Below the pieces are notes generated by a model, which worked only from the letters and a program-made list of their open reading frames with translations, was not told the origin of the DNA and did no database searches. Position numbers and translations under genes: made by a program. Positions 27,610-36,170 of a DNA stretch of 64,000 nt are shown one piece after another; the stretch's first letter is position 1; each line of letters opens with the position of its first letter. This stretch comes from Eggerthia catenaformis OT 569 = DSM 20559 (GTDB lineage: Bacteria > Bacillota_I > Bacilli_A > Erysipelotrichales > Coprobacillaceae): assembly GCF_000340375.1 (NCBI RefSeq), contig NZ_KB446649.1, forward strand, positions 64,339 through 128,338. Reading direction: 5' to 3'.

Positions 27610-27939
27610 CTAAATATTTATTTCATCAATATTCTCAAATTTTTCTTTTGGTGAAAGATATTCAATATTATTTGCAATCACAATCATATGCTTATACGTT
27701 ATCCCCTCACCATTCTGATAATCGTCCTGCTTCAGATAACCGGATACTGCAATCTTACTTCCCTTTTTACAATACTTTTCTAAATTCTCTGCTCGTTTAT
27801 TCCACACTGTTACCGGAATAAAGCTTGTATCTTTGTAATCATACACTGCCATATTAAAATTGCATACCAAATGATGACTCTTTGTTTCTTTTACAGTAAC
27901 ATCAGTTGCTATATGACCTACTAAATTAACTATATTCAT
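27610..27939 (-). CDS. Short single-stranded DNA-binding protein (SsbB-like)
   Basis: 109 residues forming one OB fold: MNIVNLVGHIATDVTVKET, NFNMAVYDY, TSFIPVTVWNKRAENLEKY, KKGSKIAVSGYLKQDDY. It stops at ENIDEINI and lacks the Gly/Gln linker and acidic DDDIPF tip by which housekeeping SSB recruits partners, like the 113-residue competence SsbB of B. subtilis. Probably a second SSB, with a role in DNA uptake or repair; the prepilin peptidase at 37.4 kb is compatible with competence. The full-length ssb is not in the window. Confidence 0.85.
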   Translation of the reverse strand: MNIVNLVGHIATDVTVKETKSHHLVCNFNMAVYDYKDTSFIPVTVWNKRAENLEKYCKKGSKIAVSGYLKQDDYQNGEGITYKHMIVIANNIEYLSPKEKFENIDEINI

Positions 27940-28022
27940 ATCATTCTATAAATAGTCTTCCTACTATTAATATTCTCTTTCTTTACCTATTTTTCTCATA
28001 TTAAATAAAAAAGATATATCAG

Positions 28023-29174
28023 TTAATATAGATACTTCTCTTTAAGCTGATCTAGGTCTTTTACTGTAAGACCATATTCCTGTTCAAAAAAGTCTTCATA
28101 GCTATCATATTTTTCTTCTATTAGTAAAAAAACAGTTTCTATTCCTTCTCTTAATACTCCTTCTGAAATCATATGTATATATTTTAATTGAGGAATAAGA
28201 TGATTCATAAAATAATATTTCTGCATTTTCTTGTCAATCAGCTCTTTTCGATACTCATTTGTCTGTAAGTAATCTTCTATAATAGTTTCTTTATTGACTC
28301 CTAATGCCAGTAATAAAAGACAGGCAGCAACACCTGTTCTATCCTTGCCGGCACTGCAATGAAATAAGAAAGGCACTTTATTTTCCTTTAGACAATCAAA
28401 CATATACTGATAAGATTTATTTGAAAAGACAAGAATCTTATAAAAATCTTTAAACAGTTTTTTCTTAGGAGTTTTAATAATATATCTAACAATATCATGT
28501 GGTTCAAAACTGACATCATTTCCATTCTCATCAGTTAATGCACTAATATGTGAATAAATATAACTGCCGGATGGATCAGGATGTCTATCTATCTCTTTTT
28601 GACTTCTTAAATCCAGAACTGTATCTAAATGAAGCTGATCAAGAATTTCTTTTTCCTGATTATTTAAGAGATGTAATCCTGCTGAACGATAAAATAGATG
28701 GTTCTTTATACGCCTCTGATCAGCAGTTTTCAAATTTCCTAATTCTCTAAAATTTATCTCTTTTCTAATCTTAGAAAGATCAATATTATTTTCATATAGT
28801 GACCACATATTATCATATTTATCCAAATAATAGTGATGCTTTTTTAATAAGTCAGTCACTTCCTTTAATACTAATTTATAAAAAGAATAGTATCTACTTT
28901 TCTCTATCCCATCAACATTAATAAAGAATTCTCCCTGATCTCTTAGATATGTAAGATAATCACTATCTGAATATTCAAATAAAGAAAGATCATAAACACT
29001 ATGATAAGTTGCACTAAAAACAAGATAATCCGGGGATTCTTTTTTCCAGTCACAAAGTATATAACATATCTGCTCATTATCGTTAACCGTTAGTTCAGCC
29101 AATGCTTTAGTAAGAGCATAGCCACGGCAAATTTCATCAATTTTAAAAATACTTCTTTTACTAATTATTTCCAT
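28023..29174 (-). CDS. Tyrosine/dual-specificity phosphatase (Y_phosphatase3 type)
   Basis: 383 residues without signal peptide. The catalytic half (about 140-345) has INFRELGNLKTADQRRIKNH, VLDLRSQKEIDRHPDP (with general-acid region) and the CX5R loop FHCSAGKDRTG, the LipA/Y_phosphatase3 pattern. The first ~135 residues form a separate domain of unknown function rich in Tyr and Asp. Substrate unknown; could act on phosphotyrosine or phosphoinositides. Stand-alone gene, divergent from the HD protein. Confidence 0.88.
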   Translation of the reverse strand: MEIISKRSIFKIDEICRGYALTKALAELTVNDNEQICYILCDWKKESPDYLVFSATYHSVYDLSLFEYSDSDYLTYLRDQGEFFINVDGIEKSRYYSFYKLVLKEVTDLLKKHHYYLDKYDNMWSLYENNIDLSKIRKEINFRELGNLKTADQRRIKNHLFYRSAGLHLLNNQEKEILDQLHLDTVLDLRSQKEIDRHPDPSGSYIYSHISALTDENGNDVSFEPHDIVRYIIKTPKKKLFKDFYKILVFSNKSYQYMFDCLKENKVPFLFHCSAGKDRTGVAACLLLLALGVNKETIIEDYLQTNEYRKELIDKKMQKYYFMNHLIPQLKYIHMISEGVLREGIETVFLLIEEKYDSYEDFFEQEYGLTVKDLDQLKEKYLY

Positions 29175-29302
29175 AACGACCTCTTTATCTATTCAAACAT
29201 TTTTAATGATATATATCAAGAAATAACTTTCTGAATATCCCAATAAACATCCTCTATCAGGCAACTTTATACTTATAAAATTAATGACAATAATAAAAAT
29301 GC

Positions 29303-29330
29303 TTGCGTTTGCTTATCTTTTTAATATAAT
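29303..29330 (+). promoter_or_regulatory. Sigma-A promoter of the HD-domain gene
   Basis: TTGCGT, 16-base spacer, TATAAT, ending 22 bases before the ATG at 29353; a GAGAGG ribosome site follows. Confidence 0.6.
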
Positions 29331-29352
29331 AATCTTAAAGAGAGGAAGCCAT

Positions 29353-29802
29353 ATGAAAGTAAACATAAAAGATGTTTTAAAAGAACTTGAAAATAAAAGA
29401 TATCTTAAACAAAAAGAATTTACGCAGCATGGTACAACGTCTGTTTATGAACATAGCTTAAAAGTAACACAGCTATCTTTAAAGATAGCACTAAAGCTCC
29501 ATTTACCTGTCAATAGATATGCTCTTATTCGTGGAGCATTGCTTCATGATTACTTCTTATATGACTGGCATGATGATGGTCATAAATATCATGGATTCAC
29601 TCATCCTTATATTGCTTATAAGAATGCCTGTGAAGATTTCTTTTTAACTTATATTGAAGAAGATATTATTAAGCATCATATGTTTCCTTTAGTCCCTATC
29701 CCTCCAACAACAATCGAGGGATGGATTGTATGTATTGCTGATAAGATTTCAGCAAGTGCAGAAACTTTATCTCCTTATCTAAGAAAGATGGTGAAAGAAT
29801 GA
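29353..29802 (+). CDS. HD-domain phosphohydrolase-like protein
   Basis: 149 residues from the ATG at 29353, which has GAGAGG about 9 bases upstream; a longer frame would start inside the promoter. HD motifs: YEHSLKVTQLSLKIA, the metal pair ALLHDYFLYDW, IKHHMFP and CIADKISASAETL. The family hydrolyses nucleotides or phosphodiesters; the substrate is unknown. Its stop overlaps the next gene's ATG (ATGA), so it is translationally coupled to a PF06541 membrane protein. Confidence 0.8.
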   Translation: MKVNIKDVLKELENKRYLKQKEFTQHGTTSVYEHSLKVTQLSLKIALKLHLPVNRYALIRGALLHDYFLYDWHDDGHKYHGFTHPYIAYKNACEDFFLTYIEEDIIKHHMFPLVPIPPTTIEGWIVCIADKISASAETLSPYLRKMVKE

Positions 29803-30476
29803 CTTGGACATATGCTTTCTTTATATTCCTGCTTTTTAGTTTTATAGGATGGTTTTATGAAACGACTGTTTGTGGGATGATTTACAATAAACAGTTTAAA
29901 AATAAAGGCATTCTTTATGGACCTTATTGTCCTATTTACGGTGTAGGAGCTATTCTATGTTATTTGATTTTTAATCGTATTGATAACATTTTTATCTTTT
30001 TCCTTTGTGCCTGTTGCTTATGTTCTCTGGTAGAATATATTTCAGGAACTATGCTGGAACATTTTTTTCATAATCGATGGTGGGACTATAGCCATTTTCC
30101 GCTAAATATTCATGGTCATATCTGTATCTACGCAGCTTTATTTTTTGGAATTGCAAATGTTACAATCTGTAAATTTATTATTCCTCACTTCTTATCATTT
30201 CTACTTTTACATGACCTTCATTTTCTCCATTTGATTGCTTCATTTCTATTAGCTATTATTTCTCTTGATATTATTTTAAGTATCATCTATTTAAGAGAAA
30301 TGAATCGTACCGTTACTATTCTTTATTATCTGTTAAGTGAGAGTACTAACCGTTCACTAGGAAGAATTTCAAATATTCTGATTAAAAAGCCTTATCAGAT
30401 TATTAAAGATAAAGATACTTACCTAAAGCTTATTCGTATTTTTCATAAGTATAAGCATAAAAATAAATATTATTAA
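29799..30476 (+). CDS. PF06541-type integral membrane protein (putative ABC transporter permease family)
   Basis: 225 residues with about five membrane helices. Conserved family blocks are visible: SFIGWFYETTVC, FKNKGILYGPYCPIYGVGA, EYISGTMLEHFF and RWWDYSHFPLNIHGHICI. The family is named for a proposed ABC-type transporter, but no ATPase is encoded beside it, so the biochemical role is unknown. Coupled to the HD protein upstream, a pairing also seen in other Bacillota (from memory). Confidence 0.8.
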   Translation: MTWTYAFFIFLLFSFIGWFYETTVCGMIYNKQFKNKGILYGPYCPIYGVGAILCYLIFNRIDNIFIFFLCACCLCSLVEYISGTMLEHFFHNRWWDYSHFPLNIHGHICIYAALFFGIANVTICKFIIPHFLSFLLLHDLHFLHLIASFLLAIISLDIILSIIYLREMNRTVTILYYLLSESTNRSLGRISNILIKKPYQIIKDKDTYLKLIRIFHKYKHKNKYY

Positions 30477-30480
30477 TAAG

Positions 30481-30516
30481 AAAACGAGCTTTTACACAAT
30501 GAAAGCTCGTTTTTTT
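30481..30516 (+). terminator. Bidirectional terminator between convergent genes
   Basis: ACGAGCTTT / AAAGCTCGT, 9-bp stem with TTTTTTT on the plus strand and AAAA (U-run for the minus strand gene) on the other side. Confidence 0.85.
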
Positions 30517-30534
30517 ATAATTTTATATAGAATT

Positions 30535-31026
30535 TTATTGGTTATCATTCAATAATCCTAAATAATGATATGTATTGATTAATGTGATAGATAGGAAACG
30601 ATCAAAATCTTCTTCTTCTAAGAATTCACCGGCAGTACAGGCAATTGCATATAAGACTGAAATATAAGTAATATCCTCTTCTCCCACACTTCTAAAAACA
30701 ACTTTTAATTCATCCTCAATAAAAGCAAGTCCCAGATCTACAGTCGGATGATAACTGATAGTTTCATCTAAAAAACTTTCTTCTACATTAGTATATAATG
30801 TATAAATCTTTTTCATATCTAAAGCGGCATTCTCAATATATAAAAACTTATCAGCAAAAGTTCTCTCTTCCTCTGTATCATCTAATAGACGAAGAAATGT
30901 ATCAATAGTCTGATTCATCAATGCTTCAATAAGTTCCTCAGTATTAAAATCCCCTGTCTTTTCATTCACTGATGATATAAAACTATGATCAAAAATAATG
31001 TTATAACTTAAATTTAATTCTTCCAT
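30535..31026 (-). CDS. Hypothetical acidic cytosolic protein
   Basis: 163 residues, strongly acidic (for example DDTEEERTFADKF, LEEEDFDRFL), predicted mostly helical, no membrane helix or signal. I recognise no family. It has a single-gene setting, with a terminator after it and an A/T-rich gap before it. The ribosome site AAGGAGC precedes the ATG. It is likely a real gene by length, codon use and spacing; function unknown. Confidence 0.65.
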   Translation of the reverse strand: MEELNLSYNIIFDHSFISSVNEKTGDFNTEELIEALMNQTIDTFLRLLDDTEEERTFADKFLYIENAALDMKKIYTLYTNVEESFLDETISYHPTVDLGLAFIEDELKVVFRSVGEEDITYISVLYAIACTAGEFLEEEDFDRFLSITLINTYHYLGLLNDNQ

Positions 31027-31120
31027 AAAAGCTCCTTATCTTTTTATTACTTTTATCTTACTTGAATATAACAGATTTGTGAACCATTATTTTCTTTATC
31101 TTATAAAATTTGTATATTTC

Positions 31121-31840
31121 TTAACTCTTATCAAAAAAATTATATAACTCATCAACACTATCTACAATTATGGGAGCTTTCAGTTTCTCTAACAGGCTCC
31201 TTTTTCTAAATCCCCAACTGACCGCAATATAATCCATTTCCGAGCGAATACCTGTTTCTATATCAACTTCACTGTCACCTATATATATACATTTATCTTT
31301 TAAAATATCCAAATAATCTAAACATTCTTCAATCATATCAGGATAAGGTTTTCTTCTGATTCCTTCTTTCTGACCGGTAAAGAAATCAAAAACATCCGGA
31401 AACCATTCTTTTACCAGCAGCTCAACCGCATTATTCTGTTTATTAGAAACTACAGCAGTCTTTATATGATTTGATCTCAAATAATTGATAAATTTTATAA
31501 TGCCCGAATATGGAGCTGTATGAATATGACAATGATTAACATAGTACTCTCTGAATATTGCTTCTACTCTTCTTATTTCTTTATCTGTAACTTCCGGACA
31601 TCTTATTTCCTGATCAGTTCCTGCCAGCAGAAGATCTTCATCACTCATTCCCTGTTCAAAATACAAAGCTCGTTTAATGGCAGTATTGACCCCACTGCCA
31701 AAAAAAAGCATAACTGTTTCAGAAGAATAATCATGAGCATGTGATGTCTTATCTAAAGCATAATTAAGAGCATAAGTAAGATCATCAATAGTATTTAAAA
31801 TAGTTCCATCCATATCAAATAGAACAGCCTGATAATTCAT
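31121..31840 (-). CDS. HAD-superfamily phosphatase, phosphoglycolate-phosphatase-like
   Basis: 239 residues. HAD motifs: I LFDMDGTILNTIDDL (nucleophile and acid Asp), II AVVSNKQN, III RRKPYPDM (Lys) and IV IYIGDSEVDIETG. The helical cap between motifs I and II is the C1 type of Gph/PGMB enzymes. Substrate is not decided by sequence. Monocistronic; an AAAGGAGG site precedes the ATG. Confidence 0.88.
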   Translation of the reverse strand: MNYQAVLFDMDGTILNTIDDLTYALNYALDKTSHAHDYSSETVMLFFGSGVNTAIKRALYFEQGMSDEDLLLAGTDQEIRCPEVTDKEIRRVEAIFREYYVNHCHIHTAPYSGIIKFINYLRSNHIKTAVVSNKQNNAVELLVKEWFPDVFDFFTGQKEGIRRKPYPDMIEECLDYLDILKDKCIYIGDSEVDIETGIRSEMDYIAVSWGFRKRSLLEKLKAPIIVDSVDELYNFFDKS

Positions 31841-31900
31841 AAGTAAAACCTCCTTTGGTTATTATAGTAATGAAGGTATAAAAAAACAAGAGCCTGACTC

Positions 31901-32080
31901 TTATTTCTTATCTGATCTCTCTGACTTTAATAAATAAATAATCATAATAATAAATAATACTATAAAAACTAAAGAAATTTTTGGATAACTGTTATTAAGG
32001 ATATTTTCACTTTTAAAATAAAAAGCAATCACTATACTTATTAATTCTATTATAATAATAGTATATATAGTTTTCTTCAT
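31901..32080 (-). CDS. 59-residue protein with two membrane helices
   Basis: A short ORF, MKKTIYTIIIIELISIVIAF, then YFKSENILNNSYP, a second helix ISLVFIVLFIIMIIYLL and a charged tail KSERSDKK. It has a perfect AGGAGG 7 bases before its ATG, which strongly supports translation. Both ends would face the cytosol. It is divergent from the 73-residue membrane protein at 32199. Family unknown; small two-helix proteins like this include toxins, transporter adaptors and cell-envelope regulators. Confidence 0.6.
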   Translation of the reverse strand: MKKTIYTIIIIELISIVIAFYFKSENILNNSYPKISLVFIVLFIIMIIYLLKSERSDKK

Positions 32081-32149
32081 AGGAATACCTCCTATAGTTA
32101 GTTTATTCTAACCATAGGAGAAATGCAAGTATTATCTTCTTTTTATTAC

Positions 32150-32177
32150 TTGACTTTATTAAGAAGTCCTATATAGT
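32150..32177 (+). promoter_or_regulatory. Promoter of the 73-residue membrane protein
   Basis: TTGACT, 16-base spacer, TATAGT, 22 bases before the ATG. Confidence 0.6.
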
Positions 32178-32198
32178 TATTTTAACTGAGGAGAGTGA

Positions 32199-32420
32199 AT
32201 GTCTATGTTGAGTATTATTATTTTTATTTGTGCCTTATATATTTTTATTCAGTTAATCAAAATTGCTTTTATAGCATCATGGGGACTTTTTAAGATTTTT
32301 TTCTGGCTATTCACAATGCCTTTTATTTTAGTGTTTTTCCTTTTTTCAGGTTATTTAATATTCGCATTTATTATTTTTATTATTGGTTTGATTTTTTATC
32401 TTATTCAGATTATCATATAG
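32199..32420 (+). CDS. Very hydrophobic 73-residue membrane protein
   Basis: MSMLSIIIFICALYIFIQLI, IAFIASWGLFKIFFWLF, PFILVFFLFSGYLIFAFIIF: nearly the whole protein is hydrophobic and rich in Phe and Ile, about two to three membrane helices. GAGGAG lies about 5-8 bases before the ATG and a -35/-10 pair lies upstream. No family recognised. About 60 bases ahead of the NodB deacetylase gene, perhaps co-transcribed with it. Confidence 0.65.
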   Translation: MSMLSIIIFICALYIFIQLIKIAFIASWGLFKIFFWLFTMPFILVFFLFSGYLIFAFIIFIIGLIFYLIQIII

Positions 32421-32483
32421 ATGATATGTTTTTGTCACTTTTTGATAATGTCTTAACTCATATGTATGTGGAGGTTTAAAACA

Positions 32484-33314
32484 ATGAGTCATTTTAATTT
32501 TAATAAAAAATATTTAATTCCTATTGTTGCCATAATAATTGGTCTCATTATTGGAACAGTTACTGTTATCAACAGTAAGAAAACTAACGAAAAGAAGACT
32601 ACTGTTGTAGAGAAGAAAAAAGAGTCTAAAAAGAAAGAAACAGGTGCGACACCTGTTGTTAAAAAAAGAGAGGTTATAAAAAAAGACCGGAAAGTTGTTT
32701 TTTTAACTATTGATGATGGTCCTTCATTAAACACTGCAAAATGTTTAGAAGTACTAAAGAGGTATAATGTTAAAGCTACTTTCTATGTAACCGGATTAAA
32801 TCCTAAATATCGTCATTATATTAAAGAAGCTTATCAGCAGGGTCATACAATTGCCGCCCATAGTTATTCTCATAAATACTCACAGATTTATAAGAGTACG
32901 GATGCCTTTTTTGAAGATATTGAAAAGCTTCAGAAACTGATTCAGGAACAAACGGGGCAAAGAAGCAATCTAATTAGATTTGCGGGCGGATCCAGCAATA
33001 AGATATCAGCTAAATATTCTAAAGGTATTATGACTAAGCTGGTCAAAGAAGTAGAAAAAAGAGGATATACTTATCAGGACTGGAATGTTGATAGTACAGA
33101 TGCTGCTAAAAATGTAAATAGTGTTGAAAATATTATTAGAAATTCTAAAAGTCATGTCAAACAGGCAGTTATTTTAATGCATGATGCCCCTGCTAAAGTA
33201 ACAACACCTCAAGCTTTGCCGGCTATTATTGAATATTATAAGAAAAACGGATATGAGTTTAAAACATTTGGTGAAGCTGAATTTACTTGTCATCATCATC
33301 CGATTAATAATTAA
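32484..33314 (+). CDS. Membrane-anchored polysaccharide deacetylase (NodB domain)
   Basis: 276 residues. One N-terminal membrane helix (about 9-30), a highly charged Lys/Glu linker (about 32-75), then a NodB domain from about 78 with VFLTIDDGPSLNTAKC (catalytic Asp pair), AAHSYSHKY (metal His), LIRFAGGSSNK and ILMHDAPAK. Carbohydrate esterase 4 enzymes deacetylate peptidoglycan GlcNAc or other cell-surface glycans, which would give lysozyme resistance. The ATG at 32484 follows GGAGG; the earlier ATG would contain that site. Confidence 0.9.
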   Translation: MSHFNFNKKYLIPIVAIIIGLIIGTVTVINSKKTNEKKTTVVEKKKESKKKETGATPVVKKREVIKKDRKVVFLTIDDGPSLNTAKCLEVLKRYNVKATFYVTGLNPKYRHYIKEAYQQGHTIAAHSYSHKYSQIYKSTDAFFEDIEKLQKLIQEQTGQRSNLIRFAGGSSNKISAKYSKGIMTKLVKEVEKRGYTYQDWNVDSTDAAKNVNSVENIIRNSKSHVKQAVILMHDAPAKVTTPQALPAIIEYYKKNGYEFKTFGEAEFTCHHHPINN

Positions 33315-33336
33315 AAGGTGCTTAAAAGCACCTTTT
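33313..33336 (+). terminator. Bidirectional terminator between deacetylase and nnr
   Basis: AAAAGGTGC-TTAA-AAGCACCTTTT, stem of 9-10 pairs, with A/T flanks on both sides serving two convergent genes. The distal part overlaps the nnr stop codon. Confidence 0.7.
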
Positions 33337-34822
33337 AGTCTATAATTTTATAATTCTGTGATAAAACAAACATGGCGGATGGTATCATATCAGATAATTT
33401 ACTTGGCAGTACAGTATATCTTTTTTTAGCAAGCATATCTCCGGTAAACCCATGAATATAAACAGCTAAAATAACTGCTGTTAGAGGATCATATTTCTGT
33501 CCTAGAAAAGCGGTAATCATACCGGCTAATGTATCTCCCATTCCTCCTACTGCCATCGCTTTATTGCCTGAAGTCATACGATAAGATTCATATCCATTAG
33601 TAACTATTGTATGAGGTCCTTTTAAAACAAGTATAGATTCATATTCTCTAGCAAATTCCACAGCTTTTTCCATTATATCATCCTGATCATTATAATCAGT
33701 TAAGCGTTTAAATTCACCTAAATGAGGTGTTAAGATAACCGGTTTTTTCTGTTTCTTTAAAAGATCTAAATTATTACTTAAGATTGTCAGTCCATCTCCA
33801 TCAATAATAAGCGGTGATGTTGTATACTGTAATGTATCTAACAGATAATTATAAGCATCCAAATCCAGACCTAGACCGCTGCCTATCATAACAGCCTGGT
33901 AGCCTTCAAAATCCGTTTCACTCAAACGATGTATCTTAATGCCAATAGCTTCCGGTATGGATAAAGGAAGTATCTTGATTACCGAATCTACAGACATAAC
34001 TTTTACAATGCCTGCTCCACTATTAAGACAAGCTTTAGCTGCCAGCAACGGAGCACCTTTATATTCATCACTGCCGGCAATAATTAAATCTGTTCCATAA
34101 TAATTCTTATAACCATCAAATTTACGCTCTTTTAAATGCAAATGAACATAATCATCATCTACCATTTCAAAAAGTCCGGCTTCCATGAAAACATTCTCTA
34201 CATCCAGTGTCTCCAGAACAATCTCACCACAGAAAGACTGACTATCAGGATTAAGGTAGCCTTCTTTTAATGCAGTTAAGCTGATTGTCTTAGTAGCATA
34301 TAAAACAGCACCATAAGGATACCCGGTATTACAGTTTAATCCTGTAGGGATATCAATCGCAAGAATATCCTTATTATATCGGCTATTAATCAATTCAATC
34401 ACATCTGCATATATCCCTCTTGGTGAAGAATGTAATCCAAAACCAAAAAATCCATCACCTATACAATCATAATTCTGTAAATCTTCAGCAAATTCATAAA
34501 TAGTATGATCATTAAGATAAATCAGTGTCAGATTCTCATCTAAACATTTATCATAATAATACTGATTTGCTTTTGAAAAATTATCCGGTTCACCACAATA
34601 ATAGAAAACAACCTGTTTTTTTATATGATGAAGCATCAGTCCTGTACATAAAGCATCTGCTCCATTATTACCGGGTCCCACTAAAAAAGCAATAGACTGA
34701 TAATCTTTAAAATGTTTAAATAAACAGTCAGCAGCCTTAGCAACAAGCTCTTCAATACCATAGCCATGTTCTAATAAATATTCATCATATTTTTTCAATA
34801 AGCCAGATGATCCTACATACAT
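33335..34822 (-). CDS. nnr: Bifunctional NAD(P)HX epimerase/dehydratase
   Basis: Repairs hydrated NADH/NADPH. 495 residues: the N-terminal YjeF_N epimerase (about 1-215, with FLVGPGNNGADALCTGL and DIPTGLNCNTG) is fused to the C-terminal ADP/ATP-dependent dehydratase (about 225-495, with ILTPHLGEFKRL and KAMAVGGMGDTLAGMI). Both active regions look intact. Sits between a convergent terminator and the sulfhydrylase gene, 16 bases after the latter. Confidence 0.95.
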   Translation of the reverse strand: MYVGSSGLLKKYDEYLLEHGYGIEELVAKAADCLFKHFKDYQSIAFLVGPGNNGADALCTGLMLHHIKKQVVFYYCGEPDNFSKANQYYYDKCLDENLTLIYLNDHTIYEFAEDLQNYDCIGDGFFGFGLHSSPRGIYADVIELINSRYNKDILAIDIPTGLNCNTGYPYGAVLYATKTISLTALKEGYLNPDSQSFCGEIVLETLDVENVFMEAGLFEMVDDDYVHLHLKERKFDGYKNYYGTDLIIAGSDEYKGAPLLAAKACLNSGAGIVKVMSVDSVIKILPLSIPEAIGIKIHRLSETDFEGYQAVMIGSGLGLDLDAYNYLLDTLQYTTSPLIIDGDGLTILSNNLDLLKKQKKPVILTPHLGEFKRLTDYNDQDDIMEKAVEFAREYESILVLKGPHTIVTNGYESYRMTSGNKAMAVGGMGDTLAGMITAFLGQKYDPLTAVILAVYIHGFTGDMLAKKRYTVLPSKLSDMIPSAMFVLSQNYKIID

Positions 34823-34838
34823 TTTATTATCCCTTCTT

Positions 34839-36110
34839 CTATAAATTTTCTAATGCCTGTTTCAAATCATAAATAATATCATTTATATTCTCAATACCAA
34901 CAGAAAAACGAATCAGATCTCCTGATACTCCTCCTGCTTCTAATTCTTTATCAGTAAGCTGACGATGTGTTGATGAAGCAGGATGAAGTACACAAGTACG
35001 AGCATCAGCAACATGAGTGGCAATCATAGCAAGCTTTAAATGCTTCATAAACTCTTCAGCACCTTCTCGTCCTCCTTTTACACCAAATACAACAACACCA
35101 CATGTTCCTTCGGGCATATATTTGTTTGCAAGTGCATAATATCGACTTGATGGCAGTCCGGGATAATTAACCCAATTGACTTTTTTATGCTTTTCTAGAA
35201 ACTTTGCAGCAGCTAAAGCATTTGAAGCATGTCTTTCCATTCTTAAAGCCAATGATTCTAGTCCAAGATTCAGTAAATAAGCATTCATCGGAGCAGGAAT
35301 AGATCCTAAATCTCTCATCAGCTGAGAAGTTGCTTTAGTAATATAAGCAGCTTTCCCAAATTTTTGAGCATAAACAATCCCATGATAGCTTTCATCAGGT
35401 GCTGTTAGACCGGGAAATTTATCCGGATAATCCAGCCAGTTAAAATGGCCTGAATCAACAATACAGCCTCCTACTGTTGCATCATGTCCATCCATATATT
35501 TTGTAGTAGAATGAGTCACAATATCACATCCCCATTCAAAAGGACGACAATGAATAGGTGTTGCAAATGTATTATCTATAATTAAAGGCACACCATGTTC
35601 ATGAGCAGCCAGTGCAAATTTTTCTATATCTAAAACCGTTAATGCCGGATTAGCAATAGTTTCACCAAAAACAGCTTTTGTATTCTCCTTAAAAGCGGCA
35701 TTCAGTTCTTCTATTGAACAATCAGGATCAACAAAAGTAAACTCTATTCCCATCTTTCTCATTGTCACATTAAAAAGATTATAAGTTCCTCCATAAATAC
35801 TATTTGAAGCAACTACATGATCACCGGATGATGCAATATTAAAGATCGCATAAAAGTTTGCTGCCTGTCCGCTACTTGTCAGCATAGCTGCACTGCCGCC
35901 CTCTAAAGCACAGATCTTATTTGCAACATAATCATTAGTTGGATTCTGTAATCTTGTATAAAAATATCCGTTTGCTTCCAAATCAAATAATTTTCCCATA
36001 TCTTCGCTGGTATCATATTTAAAAGTTGTACTTTGAATAATTGGTATCATACGTGGTTCTCCATTTTTTGGATTATAACCGGCATGTATGCATTCTGTCT
36101 CTTTCTCCAT
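34839..36110 (-). CDS. O-acetylhomoserine sulfhydrylase / Cys-Met metabolism PLP enzyme
   Basis: 423 residues of the MetY branch: ECIHAGYNP near the start, LTSSGQAANFYAIF, then the PLP lysine in VTHSTTKYMDGHDATVGG and the C-terminal HVADARTCVLHPASSTHRQL. It makes homocysteine (or methionine precursors) from O-acetylhomoserine and sulfide. ATG at 36110 is preferred because AAGGAG lies about 9 bases upstream. Its promoter overlaps the terminator of the membrane-protein gene before it. Confidence 0.92.
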   Translation of the reverse strand: MEKETECIHAGYNPKNGEPRMIPIIQSTTFKYDTSEDMGKLFDLEANGYFYTRLQNPTNDYVANKICALEGGSAAMLTSSGQAANFYAIFNIASSGDHVVASNSIYGGTYNLFNVTMRKMGIEFTFVDPDCSIEELNAAFKENTKAVFGETIANPALTVLDIEKFALAAHEHGVPLIIDNTFATPIHCRPFEWGCDIVTHSTTKYMDGHDATVGGCIVDSGHFNWLDYPDKFPGLTAPDESYHGIVYAQKFGKAAYITKATSQLMRDLGSIPAPMNAYLLNLGLESLALRMERHASNALAAAKFLEKHKKVNWVNYPGLPSSRYYALANKYMPEGTCGVVVFGVKGGREGAEEFMKHLKLAMIATHVADARTCVLHPASSTHRQLTDKELEAGGVSGDLIRFSVGIENINDIIYDLKQALENL

Positions 36111-36131
36111 AAAGTTCTTCTCCTTTTTCTC

Positions 36132-36161
36132 ATTATAAATGAAAAGATAATCCTTAAACAA
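36132..36161 (-). promoter_or_regulatory. Promoter of the sulfhydrylase gene inside an upstream terminator
   Basis: TTGTTT (36161-36156), 18-base spacer, TATAAT (36137-36132). The -35 box lies in the loop of the terminator hairpin at 36145-36170. The transcript leader would be only ~15-20 bases. Confidence 0.45.
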
Positions 36162-36170
36162 GGATTATCT
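36145..36170 (-). terminator. Terminator overlapping the stop of the membrane protein gene
   Basis: AGATAATCCTT / AAGGATTATCT, 11-bp perfect stem followed by TTTTC on the minus strand; the first arm covers the stop codon. Confidence 0.75.
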
